Assembly: GCF_041908905.1 (NCBI RefSeq)
Contig: NZ_JAYREK010000005.1
Coordinates: forward strand, 62,001-126,000
Origin: Zoogloea sp041908905
GTDB lineage: Bacteria; Pseudomonadota; Gammaproteobacteria; Burkholderiales; Rhodocyclaceae
DNA: 64,000 nt
Direction of reading: 5' to 3'
Shown here: positions 17,380-26,310 of the stretch, in pieces
Layout of the letters: every line of letters begins with the position of its first letter
Position numbering within the stretch: the first letter of the stretch is position 1
The notes under the pieces: model-generated
Told to the model about the DNA's origin: nothing
The model's database searches: none
What the model saw: the letters and a program-made list of their open reading frames with translations, nothing else
Translations under genes and position numbers: made by a program

Positions 17380-18717
17380 GTGCGTGATCTACTGGTAACC
17401 CTCCTGTTCTGTTACGGTGGGATCAAGGCTTTGCGGTATCCCTTCATAGCGGCCCTGCTGTGGACGTGGATCGGCCTGATGAACCCCCACCGCCTTGGCT
17501 GGGGGTTTGCCTACAACCTTCCCTTCGCGATGATCTCCGTCGGGCTGCTGGTCATCAGCATGATGGCCCACCCGAAGCTGGTGCGCTGGCCCTCGAGCGG
17601 GCCGGTGAAGGTTCTCGTGTGCTTCCTGGCCTGGATGGGAATCACCACCCTGGCCGCCTTCCACGTGCCCGAGAGCGCCACCAGCTACGTCAACGTGCTG
17701 AAGGTGCTGGGCGTGACCCTGCTCGTCGGGTGCGTGATCCGCACCCGCGAGGAAATCCTCGCCTTCATTGCGGTCACCGTGCTGTCGGTGGCCTTCTTCG
17801 GCATCAAGGGGGGCGCCTTCACCCTGATGACCGGGGGCGCCTACCGGGTGTGGGGCCCGCCCGACAGCGTGATCGCCGACAACAACGAGCTGGCAATCGC
17901 GCTGGTGGTGTCGATCCCGCTGCTCTACTACCTGATCCTGCGGGCCGAGGAGCTGGTGAAGTTGCCGATGATGTCGCGCCTGAGCCCTAAATGGATCAAG
18001 CGCTTCCTGTTCGTCAGCATCGGCCTGTGCGCGGCGTCGGTGCTCGGCAGCCATTCCCGGGGCGCGATGCTGGCGATGTCGTCGATGGCCGTCGTGCTGT
18101 GGTGGCGCAGCAAGTCCAAGCTCACCATCGGCATCGTGCTGCTGCTGCTCGCCCCGGCGCTGATCATGTTCATGCCCTCCGAGTGGGGTGAGCGGATGGG
18201 CACCATCAAGACCTACGATTCCGACGCTTCGGCGATGGGGCGCCTGAACGCCTGGGGCATGGCGATCAACATCGCCAACAGCCGCATCGTCGGTGCCGGC
18301 TTCGCAACCGACACGCCCTTCGTCTATCACATGTTCGCGCCCAACGCGAACGAGGTGCTGGTGGCCCACAGCATCTACTTCCAGGTGCTGGGCCAGCACG
18401 GCTACATCGGGCTCGCCCTGTTCCTGACCTTCTGGATCCTGACCTACCGGACCGCCGGGCGCCTGATGAAGCTGGGGCGCGGGCATCCCGACCTGGTCTG
18501 GGTCACGGAGCTCGGCGCGATGATGAAGGTCAGCGTGATCGGCTTTGCCGTGGGGGGCGCCTTCCTCAACCTGGCGTTCTGGGACATGCCCTACTACCTC
18601 ATGATCATTCTCGTCGTCACCGAGAAATGGGCCAAGGGCATCCTCGGCGAACAAAAGGCCGCGGCGCCCGGCGACGCTCCCGGCCTGAAGAGCGGGGGCC
18701 CGCTGGCGACCTCCTGA
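17380..18717 (+). CDS. O-antigen-ligase-like membrane protein, exosortase A associated (Wzy/WaaL type)
   Basis: The 445-residue protein starts at GTG 17380 (MRDLLVTLLF, a start conserved in this family). About ten hydrophobic segments are seen. The Wzy_C-type region includes GSHSRGAMLAMSS near 222-234, followed by a periplasmic loop and VAHSIYFQVLGQHGYIG near 328-344. It polymerises lipid-linked repeats or ligates glycan to a carrier or protein. Its position next to exosortase fits the putative O-glycosylation ligase linked to XrtA. It lies 9 nt upstream of xrtA. Confidence 0.9.
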   Translation: MRDLLVTLLFCYGGIKALRYPFIAALLWTWIGLMNPHRLGWGFAYNLPFAMISVGLLVISMMAHPKLVRWPSSGPVKVLVCFLAWMGITTLAAFHVPESATSYVNVLKVLGVTLLVGCVIRTREEILAFIAVTVLSVAFFGIKGGAFTLMTGGAYRVWGPPDSVIADNNELAIALVVSIPLLYYLILRAEELVKLPMMSRLSPKWIKRFLFVSIGLCAASVLGSHSRGAMLAMSSMAVVLWWRSKSKLTIGIVLLLLAPALIMFMPSEWGERMGTIKTYDSDASAMGRLNAWGMAINIANSRIVGAGFATDTPFVYHMFAPNANEVLVAHSIYFQVLGQHGYIGLALFLTFWILTYRTAGRLMKLGRGHPDLVWVTELGAMMKVSVIGFAVGGAFLNLAFWDMPYYLMIILVVTEKWAKGILGEQKAAAPGDAPGLKSGGPLATS

Positions 18718-18726
18718 TAACCGGAA

Positions 18727-20310
18727 ATGGAATCGATGAAATCCCTGGATCCCCAGCTGAAATCCGTGCTGCCCGGCATGCAAGCCCATGGGGCGGAGAC
18801 CGGCTCGCGCCACGTGAGCCCGATGCTCGCCTGGGCCCTGATCGTGGCGGCGTGGGCAGCCCTGCTGTTCGTCTTCCGCCCCTACGTCGAGATGGTGCTG
18901 GTGGCGTGGGAGACCCTGCCGAGCCATGCCCACGGCTACATCGTGCTGCTGGTGGTCGCCTATCTCCTGTGGACCAAGCGACAGCACCTGGCGGCCTCCG
19001 TCTGCCGCCCGTCCTGGAAGGGCTTCACGGCGCTGGTGCTGTTGTCGGTGGTGGCGATGGCCGGCGAGCTGGCCTCCGTTGCCGCGGTGGTGCAGTTTGC
19101 GCTGGTATTCCTGATCGCCGCCACCGTCTGGGCGGTTGGTGGTGACCAGATGGCCCGGGCGTCGGTCGGCCCCCTCAGCTTCCTGCTGTTTGCCGTCCCG
19201 TTCGGCCAGGAGGCGTTGCCTGTCCTGATGAACTGGACGGCGGACGCCACGGTCGTCGCGCTGCGCTACTCCGGTGTGCCGGTGTTCCAGGAGGGCCGCA
19301 ATTTCGTCATTCCCAGCGGCCGCTGGTCGGTGATCGAGGCCTGTGGCGGCATCCGCTATCTGCTGAGCTCGATCTTCATCGGGGCCGTGTACGCCTACCT
19401 CACCTACACGCGCACCTCCAAGCGGGTGCTGTTCATGGTGTGGTCCGTGGTCATGCCCCTGCTGGCCAACTGGCTGCGTGCCTACGTGATCGTGATGGTG
19501 GCCCACTGGACCAACAACGAGTGGGGCCTGGGCGTGAGCCACCTGGCCCTTGGCTGGATCATCTTCGGGATCGCCGTGTTCGTCGGCTTTGCGGTGGGAA
19601 CCCGTTGGCGCGACCCGCTGCCGGCCGCTCCGGGCGGCGTGGCGCCGGCCGGCGGCAGCTCGCTGGCGGTGGCGCTGGCCGCCACCGTGCTGGCGGCGGC
19701 CATTCCGCCGGGGGTCGTGGAGGCGGGGCAGGCATTCGCCGCGCGCTCGACCAGCACCGATGAGCCCCGCCTGCGCTTCGACTCCCTGGCCGACCTGGAG
19801 CGCGACGACTCGTCGGCCGAAGGCATCCGCCCGAGCTTCCCCGGCGCGCGGGCCGTGCATCAGGCACGCTACAAGACCAAGGGCGGCGACACCGTGGACG
19901 TCTTCGTCGCCTACTTCCGCAATCAGGTGCAGGGCGCCGAACTGGTCAACGTGGGCAACAAGGTGGAGCCCACCCACGACTGGAGCTGGTCCACCTCCCG
20001 CAAGGTCAGGCGCGACAGCGGCTCGGTGCCGGATGTGCGCCTGGAGGGCTACGTCAAGGGCGGTCGCCACGCGGCGGTCTATGAGGTGTATTGGGTCAAC
20101 GACACCACCACCACCAGCGATGCGCTCGCCAAGCTCCATGAGGCCATCTCCCGCCTGCGCGGGCGTGGCGACGACTCGGCGGCGATCATCCTGACCATGT
20201 ACAGTCCGGAAGATCTGGAGTCGGCCCAGGGCAAGACCGAAGCCTTCGCCGCCGAGCGTCTCGACGGCCTGCTGGCGGATCTCCGCCGTACCTCGGGAGC
20301 CAGCCAATGA
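18727..20310 (+). CDS. xrtA: Exosortase A fused to EpsI domain
   Basis: The 527-residue protein combines two parts. Residues about 30-295 are a polytopic exosortase with catalytic Cys206 in VIEACGGIRYL, Arg251 in LANWLRAYV and His272 in GVSHLALGW. Residues about 310-525 follow one further membrane segment and form a periplasmic EpsI domain. Exosortase cleaves PEP-CTERM tails at the inner membrane and is thought to pass the protein on to extracellular polymer. The EpsI partner is often a separate gene, but fusions are known. ATG 18736 and 18778 are alternative starts with little effect on the fold. The stop overlaps the next start by 4 nt. Confidence 0.95.
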   Translation: MESMKSLDPQLKSVLPGMQAHGAETGSRHVSPMLAWALIVAAWAALLFVFRPYVEMVLVAWETLPSHAHGYIVLLVVAYLLWTKRQHLAASVCRPSWKGFTALVLLSVVAMAGELASVAAVVQFALVFLIAATVWAVGGDQMARASVGPLSFLLFAVPFGQEALPVLMNWTADATVVALRYSGVPVFQEGRNFVIPSGRWSVIEACGGIRYLLSSIFIGAVYAYLTYTRTSKRVLFMVWSVVMPLLANWLRAYVIVMVAHWTNNEWGLGVSHLALGWIIFGIAVFVGFAVGTRWRDPLPAAPGGVAPAGGSSLAVALAATVLAAAIPPGVVEAGQAFAARSTSTDEPRLRFDSLADLERDDSSAEGIRPSFPGARAVHQARYKTKGGDTVDVFVAYFRNQVQGAELVNVGNKVEPTHDWSWSTSRKVRRDSGSVPDVRLEGYVKGGRHAAVYEVYWVNDTTTTSDALAKLHEAISRLRGRGDDSAAIILTMYSPEDLESAQGKTEAFAAERLDGLLADLRRTSGASQ

Positions 20311-21575
20311 GCACGGTCGCAAAGAACGGGGCGGCGGAGGGCAACGCATGCCTGATGGTCGCCAGCATCTTCACCCCCATCCAGGGCGGGTCGGCGACGG
20401 TGTATGCCAACCTGTGCCGCTTCGCGCCGCCGGGCAAGATGGTCGCGCTGGCAACCCGGCGCTATTACCACGACGGCGCCGAGATCGCCGGCTGGCGCGA
20501 GCACGACGAGCGCTGTGGCTTCCCGGTCCACCGGCTCGACCTGCTGCGGCCCGAGATGGCGCCGCCTCCGGCCAACAAGCTGGTGTCGGCGTGGCGTTTC
20601 CTGACGATCGACATCCCGCTCCGCTTCAGGATCGTCACCACCGTCCATCGCCTCATCCGCCAGCACGGGATCGGCGTGATCTGCATCGGCGAGCTGGTGT
20701 CCACCGCCTGGCTGGGCGAGTTCTGCCGGCGTTTCTTCGGCACCCGGATGGTGCTCTACGTGCACGGCGAGGAGATCACCCAGCGCATGGGCGCGGGCTC
20801 CTTCGGGCGTCGCCGCGGTGAGCACCTGCGGGGGGCGGACGCGGTGGTCGCGGTCAGCCGCTTCACGCGGCAGGCCCTCATCGAGCAGATGGGGGTGCGA
20901 CCCGAGCGGATCTGCCTCATCGAGAACGGGGTCGACACCCGGCGCTTCTCGCCGGGGCCCGATGATGCCGGGTTGCGGGCGCGCCTCGGGCTGGCGGGCA
21001 AGCGGCTGGTGGTCGCGGTCGGGCGGCTGGTGCCGCGCAAGGGTTTCGACAAGACCATCGCCGGCTGGGCCCAGGTCCAGCGGGCCCATCCCGACGCCCA
21101 CCTGCTGATCATCGGCGACGGGCCCCAGCGGGCGGAGTTGCAGGCGATGGCCGACGCCTCGCCGGCGGCGGCCTCGATCACCCTCGCCGGCGCCCTCGAT
21201 GACGCCGATCTGCTGGCCGCCTATCGCAGTGCCAGCCTGTTCGTGATGCCCAACCGGACCATGCCCGACGGCGACACCGAGGGCTTCGGCCTGGTCTTCC
21301 TCGAGGCCAACGCCTGCGGCCGGGCGGTTGTCGGCGGGCGGGCGGGCGGCGCCGTCGAGGCGGTGAAGGACGGCGAGAGCGGCCTGCAGGTGAACGGTGA
21401 GGATGTCGACGAGATCGCCGGGGCGATCAGCCGCATCCTTGGCGACGACGCCCTGCGCGCCCGGCTCGAGGCCGGCGCCCTCCGGCACGCACAAGCCAAC
21501 AGCTGGGAGACCCGCGTGGGCATCTTCCAGGATCTGTGCAGCAACTTGCTGCGAACAGGAGAAAAAAATGTCTGA
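20307..21575 (+). CDS. Glycosyltransferase family 4 protein
   Basis: This 422-residue GT-B enzyme is coupled to xrtA by an ATGA overlap. The acceptor half contains TPIQGGSATVYANL and the donor half VAVGRLVPRKGFDKTI and DTEGFGLVFLEANACGR (EX7E-like, near 325-345). The first gene after exosortase, it opens the part of the locus that looks strain-variable. It shares the last 8 nt with the next gene. Confidence 0.88.
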   Translation: MSTVAKNGAAEGNACLMVASIFTPIQGGSATVYANLCRFAPPGKMVALATRRYYHDGAEIAGWREHDERCGFPVHRLDLLRPEMAPPPANKLVSAWRFLTIDIPLRFRIVTTVHRLIRQHGIGVICIGELVSTAWLGEFCRRFFGTRMVLYVHGEEITQRMGAGSFGRRRGEHLRGADAVVAVSRFTRQALIEQMGVRPERICLIENGVDTRRFSPGPDDAGLRARLGLAGKRLVVAVGRLVPRKGFDKTIAGWAQVQRAHPDAHLLIIGDGPQRAELQAMADASPAAASITLAGALDDADLLAAYRSASLFVMPNRTMPDGDTEGFGLVFLEANACGRAVVGGRAGGAVEAVKDGESGLQVNGEDVDEIAGAISRILGDDALRARLEAGALRHAQANSWETRVGIFQDLCSNLLRTGEKNV

Positions 21576-22992
21576 ACCGCGCACCTTGCTGGTGATCGCG
21601 GGCGAATTTCCGCCTCTCAAGACCATCGGTCGAATCCGCACGGTAAAGTTTGTCGAGCAGCTCCGCCAGCATGGCTGGCGCTCCATCGTGATCACGCTGC
21701 AGCCCTCCGGCAACGAGGGCAACTACGACCCGTCCCTGATGGCCGAGATCGCCGACGGGGTGGAGGTCGTGCGCGTGCCGCTGCGTACCAGCGAGGAGAA
21801 CATCGCCAACGGCGTCAAGCGCCTCCTCGGACGCAAGCCTGCGCCGCCGGCCGCCGTTGCCGCCGGTGCGGCGACGGGCGGCGTGGCGGTGGCCACCCGG
21901 GCCGCCCCTGCCGCGGCGACGGGCGGCGGCGGCCTGCTCGACCGGGCCCATGCCACCACGCGCTGGGTGCTGCGCAACCTGGTCGACGTGCCCGACGATT
22001 TCCGTCCGTGGGCGAGCGACGCCCTGAAGGTGGCCCGGCGCCTGTGTGCCGAGCGCCACATCGACGCCGTCTACACCACGCTGCCGCCGTTCTCGAGCAT
22101 GTTCATCGGCCACGCCCTCAAGCGCGAGACCGGCCTGCCCTGGATCGCCGACTACCGCGACCTGTGGTACGGCGACGTGCTGCGGGAGTGGCTGCCCGAG
22201 TGGCGCAAGCAGCGCGAACTGCGCATGGAGCGCCGCCTGCTCAAGGAGGCCGACGTGGTTGTCACTGTCTCCGAGCAGAAAACGGCCTACATGCAGCGCC
22301 TCCATCCGGACATCAAGGCCCGCTGGGAAACCCTCACCAACGGCTACGACACCGAACTTTACGGCGAAAGGGCGCGTACGCGGCCCTTCTCCGGCGATAC
22401 CATCGAGTTCGTGTACACCGGCCGCCTGTTCAAGAACCGGCGCGGGTACGCCTTCGCCGAAGCCCTCGGGCGGATCCACCGCACCGATCCCGCGCTGGCC
22501 GGCAAGGTGCGGGTGCGCATCCTCGGCGGGCTGGAGCCGGCGATCCGCAGACGCTACGACGAAATCCTCAAGGAATACGGCATCGCGCATCTCTATGATT
22601 TTGCGGGTGATGTCGCCTACGCCGAGGCCATGGACGCACAGGTCAACTGCGATTACCTGCTGCTGATCGTCGATACCGGCGAAACCTCCGACGGGGTGAT
22701 TCCGGGCAAGCTGTTCGAGTACGTCTCGGTCCGCCGCCCGATCTTCGCGCTGTGCGACCCGGGTGCGACCCAGCAGATCATCGAGCGCGCCCGCCTGGGC
22801 CGCGCGGTGCCCGCCGAATCGGCCGAGGCCTGCGAGGCGATGCTGCGCGAGTGGCTGGTCCGCCCGGTGCCCGAGAAGGTCGATTCCGACGACGCCTACC
22901 TCGCCCAGTTCGACCGCAAGGCGATCACCCAGCGTCTCGCGCGGCTCCTCGACGAAGTCGTCGATGGGCAGCCCGGAAAGGAAAAACGTTGA
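21568..22992 (+). CDS. Glycosyltransferase, GT4-like, with Ala/Gly-rich insertion
   Basis: The 474-residue start at ATG 21568 was chosen because it follows ACAGGAG and begins the conserved strand TLLVIAGEFPPLKTIGRIRT. The frame runs further upstream only inside the preceding gene. The N-terminal half is interrupted (about residues 90-125) by a low-complexity Ala/Gly/Pro segment. A region with WIADYRDLWYGDVLREWLPE resembles GT4 acceptor domains. The donor half carries FEYVSVRRPIFAL. The end overlaps a TTG-started gene by 4 nt. Confidence 0.82.
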   Translation: MSEPRTLLVIAGEFPPLKTIGRIRTVKFVEQLRQHGWRSIVITLQPSGNEGNYDPSLMAEIADGVEVVRVPLRTSEENIANGVKRLLGRKPAPPAAVAAGAATGGVAVATRAAPAAATGGGGLLDRAHATTRWVLRNLVDVPDDFRPWASDALKVARRLCAERHIDAVYTTLPPFSSMFIGHALKRETGLPWIADYRDLWYGDVLREWLPEWRKQRELRMERRLLKEADVVVTVSEQKTAYMQRLHPDIKARWETLTNGYDTELYGERARTRPFSGDTIEFVYTGRLFKNRRGYAFAEALGRIHRTDPALAGKVRVRILGGLEPAIRRRYDEILKEYGIAHLYDFAGDVAYAEAMDAQVNCDYLLLIVDTGETSDGVIPGKLFEYVSVRRPIFALCDPGATQQIIERARLGRAVPAESAEACEAMLREWLVRPVPEKVDSDDAYLAQFDRKAITQRLARLLDEVVDGQPGKEKR

Positions 22993-23840
22993 AGCCTGCC
23001 GCACTCAAGCAATGGGCAAAGGACATCGCGGCCCGCACGGTGTGGGCCTACGGGCCCGACGAGCTGATCGCCCGGCTGCGGCGGATCGGCGTGACGCCCG
23101 GCGATACCCTGATGGTCCACTCGTCCTGGCTCGCCCACAACGGCTTCAAGGGCAAGCCGGCCGATCTGGTGCGGGCGCTCAAGCGGGCAGTGGGGGAGGA
23201 GGGCCTGCTGGTCATGACCTCGATGCCCTACCACAACATGAGTTCGAGCCAGTGGCTGGCCCGTGGCAAGCCCATGAACGTGCTGCGCAGCCCGTCGATG
23301 ATGGGGCTCGTCAGCGAGGTCTTCCGGCGCAGCGAGAACGTGCGGCGCAGCCTCAGCCCGACCCACCCGCTGCTGGCCTGGGGCGCGGATGCGGACGCCT
23401 TCATCGACGGCCACGAGCACACCGACCGGCCCTTCGGGGCTGCCTCGCCGTTTGCCCGGCTGCTGGAGCGCAATGCGCTGCTCCTCGGTTTCGACGCGCC
23501 CTTCGACACCTTCACCTACACGCACTTCGTCGAGGACCAGCTCGAGGCGACGCTGCCCTGCGCGCTCTACGAGCCGGCCCTGGTCGACGGCGTGGTGATC
23601 GACCGGGAGGGGCGCAGCCGCGTCTGCCCGGTGCGGGTGCTGTCGCCGGAGGCCAACCGCCTGCGTCGCGAGGCGCGGCTCATCGAACACCTCACCCGCA
23701 GCGGCGTGCTGCACGGCGGCAGGATCGGCAACACCCGCCTGCGCTGGATCCGGGCCCAGGATCACAGCCGCGAGTCGCGGCGCCTCGTCGAGGCCGGCGG
23801 GCATTTCTTCGATGTCCCGAAGGCGGCCGCGGCGGCCTGA
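22989..23840 (+). CDS. AAC(3)-fold N-acetyltransferase in polysaccharide locus
   Basis: The 283-residue protein starts at TTG 22989 within a TTGA overlap with the preceding stop. No ATG or GTG lies near the conserved N-terminus. The fold is that of aminoglycoside 3-N-acetyltransferases: GDTLMVHSSW near 38-47, SPTHPLLAWG (His126), RPFGAASPF near 147-155 and FTYTHFVED (His179). Enzymes of this fold use acetyl-CoA. Relatives in polysaccharide loci probably acetylate an amino sugar rather than an antibiotic. It is embedded between a glycosyltransferase and a putative glycan-active enzyme, so a sugar-modifying role is likely but unproven. Confidence 0.8.
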   Translation: MKPAALKQWAKDIAARTVWAYGPDELIARLRRIGVTPGDTLMVHSSWLAHNGFKGKPADLVRALKRAVGEEGLLVMTSMPYHNMSSSQWLARGKPMNVLRSPSMMGLVSEVFRRSENVRRSLSPTHPLLAWGADADAFIDGHEHTDRPFGAASPFARLLERNALLLGFDAPFDTFTYTHFVEDQLEATLPCALYEPALVDGVVIDREGRSRVCPVRVLSPEANRLRREARLIEHLTRSGVLHGGRIGNTRLRWIRAQDHSRESRRLVEAGGHFFDVPKAAAAA

Positions 23841-23885
23841 CCCCAACGAATTCAACGTATCAATCCTCGAAATCTGGAACTTCCC

Positions 23886-25067
23886 ATGAGCATCAGTGCA
23901 ACCCTCCGCGAGAAGCGCCTCGTCCTCAAGGACTCCCTCGGCATCGGCCTGACCCAGCCGGCCGACAACCGCGTCCACCTCGACGCGGCCATCGACTGGC
24001 TCAAGCGCGCCCAGGACGTCACCGGCAATGGCGGCGTGGCCCAGACCTGGCTGGTACGTTCGCGGCGCTGGGCGCCGTCCTACCCGGAGACCACCGGCTA
24101 CATCATCCCGACCCTGTATCGTTACGCGGCCATCACCGGTGACCAGGACTGCCGCGCCCGCGCCCGCCGCATGGCCGACTGGGAGATCGACATCCAGCTG
24201 CCCGGTGGCGGCGTGCTGGCCGGCGCCCTGGGCGACTCCGACAAGCCGACGGTCTTCAACACCGGGCAGGTGATCTTCGGCTGGGTCCGTGCCTTCGAGG
24301 AGGAGCGCGACGAGCGTTACCGCGAGGCCGCCGTGCGCGCCTCCACCTGGCTGTGCGACATCATGGACGACGACGGCTGCTGGCGTAAGTTCGGCTCGCC
24401 GATGACCGGCAAGGACGTCAACACCTACAACACCCGCTCGGCCTGGAGCCTGGCGCGCACCCACCAGATCACCGGCGAGCAGCGTTTCCTCGACGCCGCG
24501 GTGCGCAACTGCGAATGGGCCCTGACCCAGGCCCGCGCCAACGGCTGGCTCGAAACCAACTGCCTGCAGGACAACGCCCAGCCCTTCACCCACACCATCG
24601 CCTACGCCATGCGGGGCCTGCTCGAGATCGGCGACTACGCCGGCCGCGACGACTTCCTGGTGGCCGCCCGCAAGATCGGCGACGCGATGATCGCAGCCCT
24701 GCCGGCCGACGGCCGCCTGCCCGGCCGTTTCGATGCCAACTGGCAGCCCACCGTCAAGTGGTCCTGCCTCACCGGCGACTGCCAGCTCGGCATCAACTGG
24801 GGCCGGCTGTTCCAGATCACGGGTGACGCCCGTTATCGCGACGCCACCACGCGGATCCTCGGTTTCGTCAAGAAGACCCAGCTGCTGGCGGGCAAGGAAG
24901 AGGCCACGATCGGCGGCATCAAGGGCTCCCACCCGATCAACGGTGGCTACCATCCGTGGCAATACCCCAACTGGGCGACCAAGTTCTACGCGGACGCGCT
25001 GATGATGGACAGCGCCAACCGCAACGGCTCCCGCTACGGCCTGACCGGCGACGCGAGCGCGTCATGA
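23886..25067 (+). CDS. Six-hairpin (alpha/alpha-barrel) glycosidase-superfamily protein of unknown specificity
   Basis: The 393-residue protein has no signal peptide. Helical repeats carry recurring aromatic/Gly turns: ETTGYIIPTLYRYAAITGD, NTGQVIFGWVRAFEEERDE, NTRSAWSLARTHQITGEQR, FTHTIAYAMRGLLEIGDY and GDCQLGINWGRLFQITGD. This pattern is typical of an (alpha/alpha)6 barrel as in unsaturated glucuronyl hydrolases, GH88/GH105 enzymes, N-acylglucosamine epimerases or polysaccharide lyases. I cannot assign a catalytic pair with confidence. It lies between the acetyltransferase and a glycosyltransferase (ATGA overlap with the latter), so a role on the polymer or its repeat unit is probable. Confidence 0.7.
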   Translation: MSISATLREKRLVLKDSLGIGLTQPADNRVHLDAAIDWLKRAQDVTGNGGVAQTWLVRSRRWAPSYPETTGYIIPTLYRYAAITGDQDCRARARRMADWEIDIQLPGGGVLAGALGDSDKPTVFNTGQVIFGWVRAFEEERDERYREAAVRASTWLCDIMDDDGCWRKFGSPMTGKDVNTYNTRSAWSLARTHQITGEQRFLDAAVRNCEWALTQARANGWLETNCLQDNAQPFTHTIAYAMRGLLEIGDYAGRDDFLVAARKIGDAMIAALPADGRLPGRFDANWQPTVKWSCLTGDCQLGINWGRLFQITGDARYRDATTRILGFVKKTQLLAGKEEATIGGIKGSHPINGGYHPWQYPNWATKFYADALMMDSANRNGSRYGLTGDASAS

Positions 25068-26233
25068 CTGGCAAGGTCGCGGAGTCTGTGAAGGGCCGCA
25101 TGCTGTTCTTCCTGCCCTGGGAGTTCGACATGATCGGCGGCGTCGACGTGGTCGTCGATCGCCTGTGGCGGGAGGTCGAGCGCACGATGCCCGGCCGCTC
25201 CCTGATCGGGATCCAGGACTGGAGCTTCGAGGGCGAGAAGGTCGATGCGGGCGGGCGCAAGTTCCTGCACGTCAACTTCCCCGCACCTTCGGGCCCGCAG
25301 CCGCTGTCGCCGCGCTATCTGCTGACTGCGGTGCGCCGCCTGCCGACCATGCTGCGCCAGCTCCGCACCTACGACATCCAGGTCGTCAATTTCCATTTTC
25401 CGCGGCTCAACGTGTACCCGCTGGCGCTCCTCAAGCGCGCGGGCCTGTGGCAGGGGCGCATCGTGCTGTCCTTCCACGGCTCCGACGTCAAGGAGATCGA
25501 CCTGGCCAATCCGGCATGGCGGGTGATCGCCAGCCAGACCGACGCCATCACCGCCTGCTCGGCAGCGCTGGCGGAGCGCATCAAGGCCCTCGGGCTGTTC
25601 GGCCAGACGCCGGTCCGCGTGGTGCATAACGGGATCGACTGTGCCCACTTCCAGGCCGAATCGGGTGACAGCGGCGTGCCGGCCGGTACACCGTTCATCC
25701 TCAACATCGGCAACTACGTGCCCCGCAAGGCCCAGAACGTGCTGATCGAGGCCTTCGCGCGGATTGCCGGGCGTTTCCCCGAGCTCAAGGTGGTGCTGGC
25801 CGGGGGCGCCGACGATGGCGCTTGGCAGCCGGGCCTGCGCAAGCTTGCCGTCGAGCTTGGCGTCGCCGAGCGGGTGATCTTCCTCGAGAGCATTCCCCAG
25901 CGCCAGGTGGCCGACCTGATGCGCCAGGCGATCTGCATGGCCCACTCGGCCCTCGACGAACCCTTCGGTCTCGTCGTGATCGAGGCGGGGGCCTGCCGCT
26001 TGCCGGTTGTGGCGAGCCGCATCGGCGGCATCCCCGAGATCGTGAACTCGCCGGAGTACGGCTGGCTCTACGAGGTCGGCAATCCGGCGGCGCTGGCCGA
26101 AGCCCTCGAAGCGGTGCTCGACGACCGCGAGGAGGCGTCCCGGCGGGCCGGCAACCTCCTGCGGCGCGTGCAGGACACCTTCTCCGTCGAGGCGACCGCG
26201 GCGCGCTTCCTCGACGCCTGCCTCGCCCGCTGA
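25064..26233 (+). CDS. Glycosyltransferase family 4 protein
   Basis: The 389-residue start at ATG 25064 overlaps the previous stop (ATGA) and places FLPWEFDMIGGVDVVVDRLW near the N-terminus. The donor-binding half includes NIGNYVPRKAQNVLIEAFAR, VVLAGGADDG and HSALDEPFGLVVIEAGACR (EX7E motif near 300-318). It is a cytoplasmic membrane-associated enzyme that adds one residue to the lipid-linked repeat. The 77-nt gap to the next gene has no obvious promoter. Confidence 0.87.
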   Translation: MTGKVAESVKGRMLFFLPWEFDMIGGVDVVVDRLWREVERTMPGRSLIGIQDWSFEGEKVDAGGRKFLHVNFPAPSGPQPLSPRYLLTAVRRLPTMLRQLRTYDIQVVNFHFPRLNVYPLALLKRAGLWQGRIVLSFHGSDVKEIDLANPAWRVIASQTDAITACSAALAERIKALGLFGQTPVRVVHNGIDCAHFQAESGDSGVPAGTPFILNIGNYVPRKAQNVLIEAFARIAGRFPELKVVLAGGADDGAWQPGLRKLAVELGVAERVIFLESIPQRQVADLMRQAICMAHSALDEPFGLVVIEAGACRLPVVASRIGGIPEIVNSPEYGWLYEVGNPAALAEALEAVLDDREEASRRAGNLLRRVQDTFSVEATAARFLDACLAR

Positions 26234-26310
26234 GCGGCAGGCGGAGCGCCGTCTCCCTGGTGGGCAAACCTGTTCAAGCCCCATTCGTTCATCCTCTTTC
26301 GATCCATCCG

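Noticed and set aside
22989..23840. Antibiotic-resistance gene call for the AAC(3)-fold protein
   Set aside because: It is translationally coupled inside a polysaccharide operon with no mobile-element signs; a sugar substrate is more likely.
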